From: Burkholderiaceae bacterium
GTDB taxonomy: Bacteria; Pseudomonadota; Gammaproteobacteria; Burkholderiales; Burkholderiaceae_F
Assembly: GCA_022843955.1 (NCBI GenBank)
Contig: JALHMQ010000016.1
Span: forward strand, 44,929 to 108,928
Direction of reading: 5' to 3'
Length of the DNA: 64,000 nucleotides
The number at the start of each line of letters is the position of its first letter. The stretch's first letter is position 1. The position numbers were made by a program, and so were the translations under genes. This document shows positions 40,781-49,286 of this stretch, one piece after another. The notes beneath the pieces are model-generated. The model was not told where the DNA came from. It did not search any database and saw only the letters and a program-made list of their open reading frames with translations.

Positions 40781-41746
40781 ATGAATGGTTTCGTCGAGCG
40801 CGGCGGCGCACTCGCATCCGGATCGGCCCCGGCGGGAGCCGGCGTTGCCCCCGGCTCGCTGGGCGCCTGGCTGATGGCGATGCGGCCGCGCACGCTGCCG
40901 ATCACGGTCAGCCCGGTGATCACGGCGATCGCGCTGATCTGGTCGCGCGGCGAGGTGATTGACCTTCAGCACGCACTGCTGGTGTTCGCTGCTGCGGTCA
41001 TGATGCAGTTCATCACCAACATGCAGAACGATGTCGGCTACACACTTCGTGGCGGCGAGCGGCGCGGTGATCGGGTTGGCCTGCCGCGCGCTACGGCGCT
41101 TGGCCTGCTGACCCCGCGCCAGGTGCAGTTGGCGATTGCTGCGGCGATTGCGCTGACGCTGGTGCTCGGCTGGCCGCTGGTGCAGGCGCGTGGCGTTCCG
41201 GTGATGCTGATGGGGCTGGCGTCGATCGTGGCGGCGCTCGCCTACATGGGCGGGCCGCGGCCGATCGCCTACACGCCGCTGGGTGAACTTACGGTACTCG
41301 TGTTCTTCGGCTTCATCGCGGTGGTGGGCACCGACTATGCGCTGACCGGCACGGCCGACGATCCGGCCCTGTGGCTGGCGGGCGCCGCCCTCGGCGGCAT
41401 CGCGGCGGCGGCGCTGATGGTTAACAACGCGCGCGATTGGGAGCACGACCGCGACGTCGGTCGACGCACACTGGCGGTGGTGGTAGGCCGTGCGGCGATG
41501 GACCGACTGTATGCGGCGGGCGTGCTGGTGCCCATGGTGCTGCTGCTCCCGCTGGCCTGGCATGCGCAGTCGGCGTGGCTGCTGCTGCCGGCCGTGTTGC
41601 TGCCGGCGGTGCTGCGTCTGGTGCGCGACTTCGCCCGCTGTGCGCCCGGACTGGCTTACAACGGCCTGCTGTTTCGCACCTTTGTCACCGAACTGCAGTT
41701 CGCCGCACTGCTGGCGCTCGGCGCCGTGCTCGCCCGGCTGCTCTGA
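40781..41746 (+). CDS. menA: UbiA-family prenyltransferase, MenA-like
   Basis: A 321-residue polytopic protein matching 1,4-dihydroxy-2-naphthoate octaprenyltransferase, which makes demethylmenaquinone. The first conserved Asp-rich region reads 'FITNMQNDVGYTLRGGERRGDR', split here as MQNDVGYTL and GGERRGDRVGLPRA. The second is 'MVNNARDWEHDRDVGRRTL', which binds the prenyl diphosphate through Mg ions. Eight to nine helices follow. GTGAGGGG precedes ATG 40781. No other menaquinone gene is in the window, so the substrate could be another aromatic ring. Many Burkholderiales rely on ubiquinone. Confidence 0.85.
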   Translation: MNGFVERGGALASGSAPAGAGVAPGSLGAWLMAMRPRTLPITVSPVITAIALIWSRGEVIDLQHALLVFAAAVMMQFITNMQNDVGYTLRGGERRGDRVGLPRATALGLLTPRQVQLAIAAAIALTLVLGWPLVQARGVPVMLMGLASIVAALAYMGGPRPIAYTPLGELTVLVFFGFIAVVGTDYALTGTADDPALWLAGAALGGIAAAALMVNNARDWEHDRDVGRRTLAVVVGRAAMDRLYAAGVLVPMVLLLPLAWHAQSAWLLLPAVLLPAVLRLVRDFARCAPGLAYNGLLFRTFVTELQFAALLALGAVLARLL

Positions 41747-41768
41747 GGCGGCGCCGCTCGGCGCGCGT

Positions 41769-42029
41769 TCATTCGCCGCGTTTCCAGCCCTGCCACTTGG
41801 CTGGCGGCTCGGCGTCGCTGTCGCTGGCCGGCCGCTCGTCCTCCTTCAGCTCCACCGGCTTGCTGGTCTCGCGCGAGTACGGCGAGATCGGGTCGCTGGC
41901 GGGCATCGTCTCGGCGACGGCCTCGTCGACCAGGGCCTCGTCCACCGCGGCCTCGGCGTGCCTGCGCTCGTCGAGCGGCGGCAGCGGCTTGGGCTTGTCG
42001 CTGAGGTCTGGATCCGGTCTGTTTTTCAT
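41769..42029 (-). CDS. Small acidic hypothetical protein
   Basis: An 86-residue, highly charged, probably disordered protein. The segment 'AVAETMPASDPISPYSRE' resembles the short '(E)TFPASDPP' motif found in many small proteobacterial proteins of unknown function. ATG 42029 follows AGGACCTC and gives a plausible length. Convergent with the prenyltransferase gene. Confidence 0.65.
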   Translation of the reverse strand: MKNRPDPDLSDKPKPLPPLDERRHAEAAVDEALVDEAVAETMPASDPISPYSRETSKPVELKEDERPASDSDAEPPAKWQGWKRGE

Positions 42030-42218
42030 AGAGGTCCTCGCAGACGCCGGGTGTAACCGGCTGATCCAACCGGGTCGGCAGGCGGTGTGCCTGCACGCAA
42101 AGAGCGTCATCACTTCCCGTGCTGACGACATGCCGCGGCACGCGCCCGCGGCGTCGCTGCGAGTGTCACCATCGCGCGTCAACCGCCCTCGCGAACCTCA
42201 CCTTTCCAGGAACCTTCC

Positions 42219-43139
42219 ATGAGAGCCAACAGCATTCTCGACACCATCGGCAATACGCCGCATATCCGCGTCAACCGCCTGTTCGGCACCTCGCACGAGG
42301 TATGGATCAAGAGCGAGCGCGCCAATCCGGGCGGCTCGATAAAGGACCGCATTGCGCTGTCGATGGTCGAAGACGCCGAGCGCAGCGGCAGGTTGCAGGC
42401 AGGCGGCACCATCATCGAGCCGACGTCCGGCAACACCGGCATCGGCCTGGCGATGGTGGCCGCGGTCAAGGGCTACCCGCTGGTGCTGGTGATGCCCGAG
42501 AGCATGAGCATCGAGCGGCGCCGGCTGATGCTGGCCTACGGTGCCAAGTTCGTGCTGACGCCGCGCGAGAAGGGCATGCCAGGGGCGATTGCGCGTGCGG
42601 AGGAACTGGCGCGCGAGACCCCGGGCGCGTGGATGCCGCAGCAATTCAACAATCCTGCCAACATCGATGTACACGTGAAGACCACCGCGCAGGAAATCCT
42701 GCGTGACTTTCCGCAGGGCGTGGATGTGCTGATCACCGGGGTGGGCACCGGCGGGCACATCACCGGCGTGGCGCGCGTGCTCAAGCCGCGCTGGCCGCAG
42801 CTCAAGGTCTTCGCCGTGGAGCCGTCAGCCTCGCCGGTGATCTCCGGGGGCAAGCCCTCGCCGCACCCGATCCAGGGCATCGGCGCCGGCTTCATCCCGA
42901 AGAACCTGGATACCGCGCTGCTCGACGGCGTGATCCAGGTGGAGGCAGAAGCAGCACGCGAGATGGCGCGGCGCGCGGCGCGTGAGGAAGGCGTGCTGGT
43001 CGGGGTCTCGTCCGGTGCCTCGCTGGCGGCGATCGCGCAGAAACTGCCGGACATTGCTGCCGGCGCAACCGTACTCGGCTTCAACTACGACACCGGCGAG
43101 CGCTACCTGTCGATCGAGGGCTTTTTGCCGGCCGAGTAG
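42219..43139 (+). CDS. cysK: Cysteine synthase A (O-acetylserine sulfhydrylase)
   Basis: A 306-residue PLP enzyme that makes cysteine from O-acetylserine and sulfide. The PLP lysine is Lys42 in '[17 protein letters not shown]'. The substrate loop '[16 protein letters not shown]', the phosphate-binding '[11 protein letters not shown]' and the C-terminal '[11 protein letters not shown]' are all in place. The length is that of CysK/CysM core enzymes without an extra regulatory domain. ATG 42219 follows a weak CCAGGAA site. It could in principle be CysM-like, but the loop sequences favour CysK. Confidence 0.93.
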   Translation: MRANSILDTIGNTPHIRVNRLFGTSHEVWIKSERANPGGSIKDRIALSMVEDAERSGRLQAGGTIIEPTSGNTGIGLAMVAAVKGYPLVLVMPESMSIERRRLMLAYGAKFVLTPREKGMPGAIARAEELARETPGAWMPQQFNNPANIDVHVKTTAQEILRDFPQGVDVLITGVGTGGHITGVARVLKPRWPQLKVFAVEPSASPVISGGKPSPHPIQGIGAGFIPKNLDTALLDGVIQVEAEAAREMARRAAREEGVLVGVSSGASLAAIAQKLPDIAAGATVLGFNYDTGERYLSIEGFLPAE

Positions 43140-43325
43140 TGCAACTGAGAAGTGCAACGCGAACCGCGCGGCTGATCAGCGCGACTACGTCGCGCTGTCG
43201 GCGTGCGAGGCGTGCGGTCGCGTCTGTCAACGCCGCCTGCGCGTCGCGGTCAGCCGCGGGGGGTGGCCGCGAGCAGCTGCGCGATCGCCTGCTGCGCCTG
43301 GCGGTCGTCAGCTAGCGGCGCCGCT

Positions 43326-45158
43326 TCAGGCGCCGCGTCCGTCCTCGGCCGCCAGGCGGGCCTTGTCTTCCAGCACGGTCCAGCGCTCCAGCAGCGTCGC
43401 CAGTTCGGTCTCGATGGCCTCGCTGCGGCGCGCATCGCCCGCCATGGCGTCGGCGCCGGCGCGGTGATAGTCGGCGCTGGCCATCTTGTCGTGCAAGGCG
43501 ACCTGCTCGGCCTCGAGCCGTTCGATCTCGGCGGGCAGCGACTCGAGCGCGCGCTGCTCTTTGTAGCTGAGCTTGACGCGCTTGGCCGGGCGGGCGGCTG
43601 ACGCGTCGGCCGCCGGCGCGCTCGCGGCTGTCGGCTCCGCCGGCGCCGGCCGCTGCGCGATCCAGTCGCTGTAGCCGCCGATGTACTCCTTCCAGCGGCC
43701 TTCACCCGCGGTGACCTCTTCCTTGACCAGCGACTGGGTGGCGATGGCGTCGAGGAAGGCGCGATCGTGGCTGACCAGCAGCAAGGTGCCGCGATACTCC
43801 TGCAGCGTGCTCTCCAGCAGCTCCAGGCTTTCGATGTCGAGATCGTTGGTCGGCTCGTCAAGGACGAGCAGATTGGCGGGGCGGGCGAACAGGCGCGCCA
43901 GCAGCAGCCGGTTGCGTTCGCCGCCTGACAGCGTCTTCACCGGTGCCTGCGCGCGGCGCGGCGGGAACAGGAACTCGCCGAGATAGCTCATCACGTGCTT
44001 GCGGCCGCCGCCGGTCTCGATCCAGTCCGAGCCGGGCGCGATCGTCTCCGCCACCGTCTTTTCCGGGTCGAGCTGGGCGCGCATCTGGTCGAAGTAGGCG
44101 ACCTCCAGGTTGGTGCCCAGGCGCACAGTGCCGCGGTCCGGCGCGAGCTGGCCGAGAATCAGCTTGAGCAGCGTGCTCTTGCCGGCGCCGTTGGGACCGA
44201 TCAGCGCCAGCCGATCGCCCCGCATCACGCGCAGGTCGAGGTCCTGCACGATCGGGCGGCCGCCGTAGGCCTTGCATACGCCTTCCAGTTCGGCGACGAG
44301 CTTGCCGCTGCGCTCGCCGGCATCGAGTGTCAGCTTCACCTTGCCCAGGCGGTCGCGCCGTTCGGCGCGCTCGCCGCGCAGCTGCTGCAGTCGGCGCACC
44401 CGGCCTTCGTTGCGCGTGCGGCGCGCCTCGATGCCCTTGCGAATCCACACCTCTTCCTGCGCCCAGAACTTGTCGAACTTGCGCCGCGATACCGCCTCGG
44501 CGGCGAGCTGCTCTTCCTTGCGCTGCTCGTAGGCGGCGAAGTTGCCGGGGTAACTTCGCAGCACGCCGCGATCGAGCTCGACGATGCGCGTGGCCACGCG
44601 ATTGAGGAACGCGCGATCGTGGGTGATGACGATCGCCGCCGGCGCCTTGATCACCAGATCCTCGAGCCGCTCGATCGCCTGCACGTCAAGGTGATTGGTG
44701 GGTTCGTCCAGCAGCAGCAGGTCGGGCGACAGCGCGAAGGCCAGGGCCAGCGCGGCGCGCTTGCGCTCGCCGCCGGAGGCCGATTCGGGTACGCCGGCGC
44801 CATCGACGCCGAAGCGCTGCAGGTACTCGGTCAGGCGCGCCTCGACCCGCCAGCGCTCGCGCTCGTCGGCAATCGAAGGGATGTGGCCACGCCGCAGCAG
44901 GCTGTCGTGGATGTGCGCCGCGTGCGGCAGTTCGGGCTCCTGCTCGACGCTGATGACGCGCAGGCCGTCGCGCCGCTTCAGTTCGCCGTCGTCGAGCGCC
45001 AGGCGGCCGGCGAGCACGGCCAGCAGCGAGCTCTTGCCGGTGCCGTTGCGGCCGATCAGGCCGATGCGCTCGCCATCGTGCGCACTCAGTGCGGCACGGT
45101 CGAGCAGGGGAACATCACCGAAGGCGAGTTCGGCGTCGATCAATGAGAACAAGGTCAT
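43326..45158 (-). CDS. uup: ABC-F family ATPase Uup
   Basis: A 610-residue soluble protein with two ABC ATPase domains and no membrane segment. Domain 1 has 'GRNGTGKSSLLAVLAG' and 'ASGGERKRAALA'; domain 2 has 'GPNGAGKSTLLKLILG' and 'LSGGERNRLLLARLF', with Walker B sequences 'LLLDEPTNHLD' and 'LVLDEPTNDLD'. The linker between the domains and a C-terminal coiled coil after an Ala/Pro-rich stretch (residues about 500-610, 'ALESLPAEIERLEAEQVAL') are typical of Uup, which acts on ribosomes and on branched DNA. Confidence 0.95.
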   Translation of the reverse strand: MTLFSLIDAELAFGDVPLLDRAALSAHDGERIGLIGRNGTGKSSLLAVLAGRLALDDGELKRRDGLRVISVEQEPELPHAAHIHDSLLRRGHIPSIADERERWRVEARLTEYLQRFGVDGAGVPESASGGERKRAALALAFALSPDLLLLDEPTNHLDVQAIERLEDLVIKAPAAIVITHDRAFLNRVATRIVELDRGVLRSYPGNFAAYEQRKEEQLAAEAVSRRKFDKFWAQEEVWIRKGIEARRTRNEGRVRRLQQLRGERAERRDRLGKVKLTLDAGERSGKLVAELEGVCKAYGGRPIVQDLDLRVMRGDRLALIGPNGAGKSTLLKLILGQLAPDRGTVRLGTNLEVAYFDQMRAQLDPEKTVAETIAPGSDWIETGGGRKHVMSYLGEFLFPPRRAQAPVKTLSGGERNRLLLARLFARPANLLVLDEPTNDLDIESLELLESTLQEYRGTLLLVSHDRAFLDAIATQSLVKEEVTAGEGRWKEYIGGYSDWIAQRPAPAEPTAASAPAADASAARPAKRVKLSYKEQRALESLPAEIERLEAEQVALHDKMASADYHRAGADAMAGDARRSEAIETELATLLERWTVLEDKARLAAEDGRGA

Positions 45159-45188
45159 GCGGCGAAGATACGCGATCGCCGCAAGCGC

Positions 45189-46094
45189 TCAGGGCGGTGG
45201 CGCAGCCGGCGCGGTGGCGATCAACAGCACCCCGGCGGTGGCCAGCGCCAGAGCGAGCAGATGCAGCCAGGTGAACTGCTCGCCGAGCGCCAGCACGCCG
45301 ACCAGCGTGGCGCTGATCGGCAGCGCCACCGTGAATACGCCCGCTTCATTTGCGCGCACGTGCTTCGTGCCGGCCATCCATAGCCAGACCGCCACCAAGC
45401 TGGCGGCGAGCGAGTAGAAGATCAGCAGGCCCCAGGTGCCGGCGCCGATCGCGGCGAACGCCTCGGCCGGCATCCGGCTCATCTGCCACAGGCCCCATGG
45501 CGCGACCAGCGCCAGTCCCCACAGATTGATCAACGCCGACACGCGCAGCGGCGAGCGCTTGCCGGCGAGCCGGCGCGCGAAGATGACGTAGGTGGCCTCG
45601 CAGGCGACGGCGCCGAGCATCAGCGCGTTGCCGAGCAGCGACGTGCTTGCCGCGCCGTCCCCTGGTGTAGCTCGCACGAGCTGCAGCACCCCGATACCTA
45701 CCACCGCGAGCAGCACCGCGAGCAACGCACGCGACGACAAACGCTCGCGCAGCAGCAGCCACGACAGCAGCGCCACCACGGCGGGCAGCGTGGCGAGGAT
45801 CACGCCGGCAGAGGTGGCGGTGGTGCGCGCGATGCCGTTGAGCATGGCGAGCGAGAAGAGGAAGTTGCCGAAGAACGACATCAGGAACAGCTGCAGGTGC
45901 TCGCTGTGCGTCAGCGGCGTCTCGTCGCGCGCGCGTGGCGTCCACGGCAGCATCACCACGGCGGCAATGCCGAACCGCAGCAGCGCCAGGACCAGCACCG
46001 GGAACACGACGAGCAGCGGCTTGGACAGCGCCACGTAGCTGCCGACCAGTGCCATGGACAGCGTAAGCAGTAGGTAGGAGCCGTAGCGGTTCAT
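45189..46094 (-). CDS. EamA/DMT-superfamily exporter
   Basis: A 301-residue protein with ten predicted helices in two EamA halves. The N-terminal half begins 'GSYLLLTLSMALVGSYVALSKPLLVVFP'; the helix 'GIARTTATSAGVILATLPAVVALLSWLLLRERLS' (in parts) is the conserved end of the first EamA repeat, and 'ANEAGVFTVALPISATLVGVLALGE' is its counterpart in the second. The substrate is probably an amino acid or metabolite but cannot be inferred. ATG 46094 starts just before the first helix. Confidence 0.9.
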   Translation of the reverse strand: MNRYGSYLLLTLSMALVGSYVALSKPLLVVFPVLVLALLRFGIAAVVMLPWTPRARDETPLTHSEHLQLFLMSFFGNFLFSLAMLNGIARTTATSAGVILATLPAVVALLSWLLLRERLSSRALLAVLLAVVGIGVLQLVRATPGDGAASTSLLGNALMLGAVACEATYVIFARRLAGKRSPLRVSALINLWGLALVAPWGLWQMSRMPAEAFAAIGAGTWGLLIFYSLAASLVAVWLWMAGTKHVRANEAGVFTVALPISATLVGVLALGEQFTWLHLLALALATAGVLLIATAPAAPPP

Positions 46095-46306
46095 GCGGGG
46101 CAGGCGGCGGCGGTCGGGATCATCGGCGCGATTTTGCCCGCCGGTGCAGGCACGCGTACCGGTGGCGGGGCGACGTACGCGGTCAGTCCGGTGCGCATAC
46201 CGGCATAACAAGACGATCCGTGGCCGCCACGATGGCTCCCTAGGATGAAGTCGCTGTTCACAGCCCCTCGCTGTTCACAGCCCCTGCCCAACCTGAGGTC
46301 GTTCCG

Positions 46307-46666
46307 ATGAAACCACGCTCGCTCGTCCCGTCCGCCGCCATGTCATGCGCAATCGTGTTCTGCGGCGCCGCCGTCGCGCAGACGACGGCTTTCGAGCTGC
46401 GGGCGCAGCAGGCGCAGGTGGTCCTGAGCGAGCGTTATGCGCAGCTGTATGCCTCTCTGCCGATCGACGAGCGCCGCCAGTTCGCCAGCGTCGAGCGCCG
46501 CTGGCTCAACGACGGTCGATGGGACGAACAGCGCCGCTGCGTGCTGGCTCGCGAGAGGCAGCAGGATGTGCAGGATGCGTCCGACGCTGCCGCGCTGTGC
46601 CTGGCCGAGGTGATCGAGGCGCGCGTTCGACTCCTGGCGCCGGCGCGCGTCGCCGCAATCCGCTGA
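46307..46666 (+). CDS. Small exported protein, LprI/DUF1311-like
   Basis: A 119-residue protein with a signal peptide (cleavage after GAAVA, about residue 24). The mature part is mostly helical and charged, with 'RRWLNDGRWDEQRRCV' and a second cysteine ('AALCLAEVI') that could form a disulfide as in the LprI/YecT lysozyme-inhibitor-like family (DUF1311). The resemblance is limited to the helix-Cys pattern. No operon partners. Confidence 0.5.
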   Translation: MKPRSLVPSAAMSCAIVFCGAAVAQTTAFELRAQQAQVVLSERYAQLYASLPIDERRQFASVERRWLNDGRWDEQRRCVLARERQQDVQDASDAAALCLAEVIEARVRLLAPARVAAIR

Positions 46667-47101
46667 GGCAACGACCGCTTTACCGCTGGGCAGGTCGTGG
46701 GCCGTTGTTGGCGCGCCACAGGGTGTGAGCGCTCTGTTGTCTATCGGTCAACCATGTTGCCCGTTCTGCCGCCCAGCTGAATACGGCGTGAAGACGCATC
46801 GCAGTCGACAGCCACGCCGCCGCCCTGCAACGTCATCCACCCCGGTTGACCCTGGGAACCCTCAAGCCAGGCTGCCGTTGCCTCGAAATTGCCCTGTCGA
46901 ATTTTCACACTCCGCCACGTGCGGATGGGTCACTTTCAGGCCCGCGGCTGCGTGCTACTAAACACGCCTGCGGTGCCGCATCGTCCACGGCGAAGAGCGG
47001 CCAGACAAGCGTGGCCCGTCAACGGGCCCAGGTTGCGGGGGGACAGTACGTGGGTAATGGTCTTGCTCAATGGCAACGCGAAAGTGCGGGCGGGGTCGGC
47101 C
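46667..47101. other. Gene-free spacer before XRE-cupin regulator
   Basis: About 435 bp of slightly less GC-rich DNA. Several in-frame starts upstream of 47102 would extend the regulator (from 46889), but the extra sequence has no family match, so I treat it as non-coding. No repeat, RNA gene or clear promoter was recognised. Confidence 0.45.
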
Positions 47102-47758
47102 ATGAATGACCCCGGACGCAATGGTGACGGCGTCAGCCGTCCGGCCGAGATCGAAGCGCTGGGTCGACGAATCCAGGCGCGTCGCAGCCAGCGCGGGGTC
47201 ACGCTCGACGTGATGGCGGTGCGGACCGGTTTTTCCAAATGCTACCTGTCGCGCATCGAGAACGGCAAGAAGACACCGCCGCTGGACACGCTGGCCAGCA
47301 TTGCTCGTGCGCTCGGGACCGACGTCAACGCGCTGTTGTCGGAGGAGCGTGCCGCCGTCGCGGAGTCGGCGCCCTTCTTCAGGGTGCTGCGGGCTGGTGC
47401 CCACAAGCGCGAGGTTCGCCCGGAATCTGCGTTCGGTTACGAGTACGACCGCCTTATCGAGGGCGAGCCGGCGATGCTGATGCATCCCTACCTGCTGCAG
47501 TTTCCCGCCGACTTCGATCCGCACGCCTTCTTCGAGCACGATGGGCAGGAGTTCGTCTACGTGCTGCGCGGCCGCGTCGAGTGGCAGGTGGGACACGAGC
47601 GCTTTGTCCTCGATGTGGGCGATTCCGTGTACCTGGATTCGCGCATTCCGCACCGCGCACGCGCGCTCGCGCCCGGCGCCACTGCTCTGCTGGTGGTCAC
47701 GCCGCGCAAGGAGCCCTCCAAGCCCGGCGCCTTCGGACTGCAGTTTCCAGCAGTCTGA
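47102..47758 (+). CDS. XRE-family transcriptional regulator with cupin domain
   Basis: A 218-residue cytoplasmic regulator. Residues about 19-80 form a helix-turn-helix ('LGRRIQARRSQRGVTLDVMAVRTG' in parts, 'FSKCYLSRIENGKKTPPLDTL'). Residues about 125-205 form a cupin barrel with 'FFEHDGQEFVYVLRGRVEW', 'DVGDSVYLDSRIPHRARA'. This HTH-cupin architecture is typical of repressors that sense a small molecule in the cupin pocket. ATG 47102 is used because the conserved domain begins soon after. Confidence 0.9.
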   Translation: MNDPGRNGDGVSRPAEIEALGRRIQARRSQRGVTLDVMAVRTGFSKCYLSRIENGKKTPPLDTLASIARALGTDVNALLSEERAAVAESAPFFRVLRAGAHKREVRPESAFGYEYDRLIEGEPAMLMHPYLLQFPADFDPHAFFEHDGQEFVYVLRGRVEWQVGHERFVLDVGDSVYLDSRIPHRARALAPGATALLVVTPRKEPSKPGAFGLQFPAV

Positions 47759-47781
47759 GTTTCCCAGGACCGCCGGCGCGA

Positions 47782-48150
47782 TCAGCGCCGCCAGGCGGCG
47801 ATCGCCAGCAGCAGCCAGCCGGCGATGAAGAGCACGCCCCCAACGGGCGTGATCGCGCCGAGCGCACGGAGGCCGCTGAGCGACAGGGCGTACAGGCTGC
47901 CGCTGAACACCACCGTTCCGGCGATGAAACACCAGCCGGCAGCGCGCGCGGACCAGCCCGGCCAGCGACTCACCGCCCAGGCTGCTGCGAGCAGCGCCAG
48001 CGCATGGAACATCTGGTAGCGCGAGGCTGTATCGAAGATTGCCAGCAGGTCGGGCGCAAGACGCAGCTTGAGCGCGTGCGCGCCGAAGGCGCCGGCCGCC
48101 ACCGCCATGCCTCCGCTTAAAGCGCCGAGGAAAAAGAATGTTCGGTCCAT
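47782..48150 (-). CDS. DUF423 (YgdD-like) membrane protein
   Basis: A 122-residue protein with four hydrophobic helices. The N-terminal 'LGALSGGMAVAAGAFGAHALKLRL' (two pieces here) and 'YQMFHALALLAAAW' are typical of DUF423, an inner-membrane family of unknown function. The C-terminal 'GAITPVGGVLFIAGWLLLAIAA' matches the family end. ATG 48150. Convergent with the XRE-cupin regulator gene. Confidence 0.93.
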   Translation of the reverse strand: MDRTFFFLGALSGGMAVAAGAFGAHALKLRLAPDLLAIFDTASRYQMFHALALLAAAWAVSRWPGWSARAAGWCFIAGTVVFSGSLYALSLSGLRALGAITPVGGVLFIAGWLLLAIAAWRR

Positions 48151-48272
48151 GTGATCCAGTCAGGCCGGCGGAGGGCCGGCGCGCGGATGCGAAGATACCG
48201 GCAGCGGAGACGCGCCGATCGACGGTCGTCGACCGCGCCCCGACCGAACCATGCCGTGAAGGTGCCTGTGCC

Positions 48273-48560
48273 ATGGCCGAGACGCGCCACAACATTCCGC
48301 CCGAGTTCCTCGATGCCGCAGACGAATTTGTCCAGCTGGCCAACAAGTTCAACGACAAGTACCCGCGCGAATGGGTGCGCGCCGTCATGATGTACGCGGC
48401 GGCCCGTTACAACGCTTTCGTGTGGGTCACACGCGACGGCGACCATGAGCAGTCGCTCGATTCAGCGGTGGCGTACTACGCGAGCGAGTACGACAAGATG
48501 CTGCGCGACAACGTCGACGAGATCGAACCCGTGTACCGCAAGTCGCGCGGTGTGCAATAG
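48273..48560 (+). CDS. DUF3144 family protein
   Basis: A 95-residue soluble, helical protein of the DUF3144 family: 'NKFNDKYPREWVRAVMMYAAARYNAFVW' (two parts) and 'HEQSLDSAVAYYASEYDKMLRDNVDE' (two parts) are its conserved blocks. Function unknown. It is followed 12 bp later by a class II aldolase gene in the same direction. Confidence 0.85.
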   Translation: MAETRHNIPPEFLDAADEFVQLANKFNDKYPREWVRAVMMYAAARYNAFVWVTRDGDHEQSLDSAVAYYASEYDKMLRDNVDEIEPVYRKSRGVQ

Positions 48561-48572
48561 CGAGCTGCGCCC

Positions 48573-49286
48573 ATGGGCACCGCCGTGACCACCCTGGCCG
48601 ACGAGGCGCGGATCGATCTGGCCTGTGCGCTGCGTGCGGCCGACGACGCCGGCTTCGGCGAGGGCGTGTGCAACCACTTCTCGCTGGCGCTTGCCGACGC
48701 CACGTTCCTGATCAACCCGCAGGGCCTGCACTGGCGCGAGATCACGCCGGCCGACCTCGTGACCATCGACGCCGCGGGCCGCAAGCTGGCGGGCCGTCAT
48801 GAGGTGGAGCCGACCGCGTTCTTCATCCACGGCTGGATCCATCGCGTGGCGCCGCAGGCGACCTGCGTCCTGCACACCCATATGCCGTACGCGACCGCGC
48901 TGTCGATGCTTGATGGCGGGCGCCTGCTGATGGCGCATCAGAACGCGCTGCGCTTTCACGATGCGGTCGCCTACGAAGATCAGTACAACGGCCTGGTACT
49001 CGATGACGCGGAGGGCGAGCGCATCGCCCGCAAGCTGTCCGGCGCGCGCGTGCTGTTTCTCGCCAACCATGGCGTGATCGTGATCGGGCCGACGGTGGCT
49101 TGGGCATTCGATGACCTGTACTACCTCGAGCGCGCCTGCATGCACCAGGTGCTGGCGATGGGCACCGGTGTGCCGCTGAAGCTGATCGCGCCGCACGTTG
49201 CGGTGCGCACTGCGCGCCAGTTGGACGGCGAACGTCAGCAGTCGGACCTGCACCTTTCGGCGTTGCGGCGACGCTATGGCTTCTGA
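48573..49286 (+). CDS. Class II aldolase/adducin family protein
   Basis: A 237-residue protein of the class II aldolase fold, where three histidines hold a divalent metal. 'CVLHTHMPYATALSM' supplies the His-x-His pair and 'LFLANHGVIVIGPTVAWAFDDLYYLERAC' (two parts) the third histidine and the following helix. 'GFGEGVCNHFSLALADATFLINPQGLHW' (two parts) matches the N-terminal substrate region. The sugar or hydroxy-acid substrate is unknown. It overlaps the following lipoprotein gene by 11 bp if that gene starts at 49276. Confidence 0.88.
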   Translation: MGTAVTTLADEARIDLACALRAADDAGFGEGVCNHFSLALADATFLINPQGLHWREITPADLVTIDAAGRKLAGRHEVEPTAFFIHGWIHRVAPQATCVLHTHMPYATALSMLDGGRLLMAHQNALRFHDAVAYEDQYNGLVLDDAEGERIARKLSGARVLFLANHGVIVIGPTVAWAFDDLYYLERACMHQVLAMGTGVPLKLIAPHVAVRTARQLDGERQQSDLHLSALRRRYGF

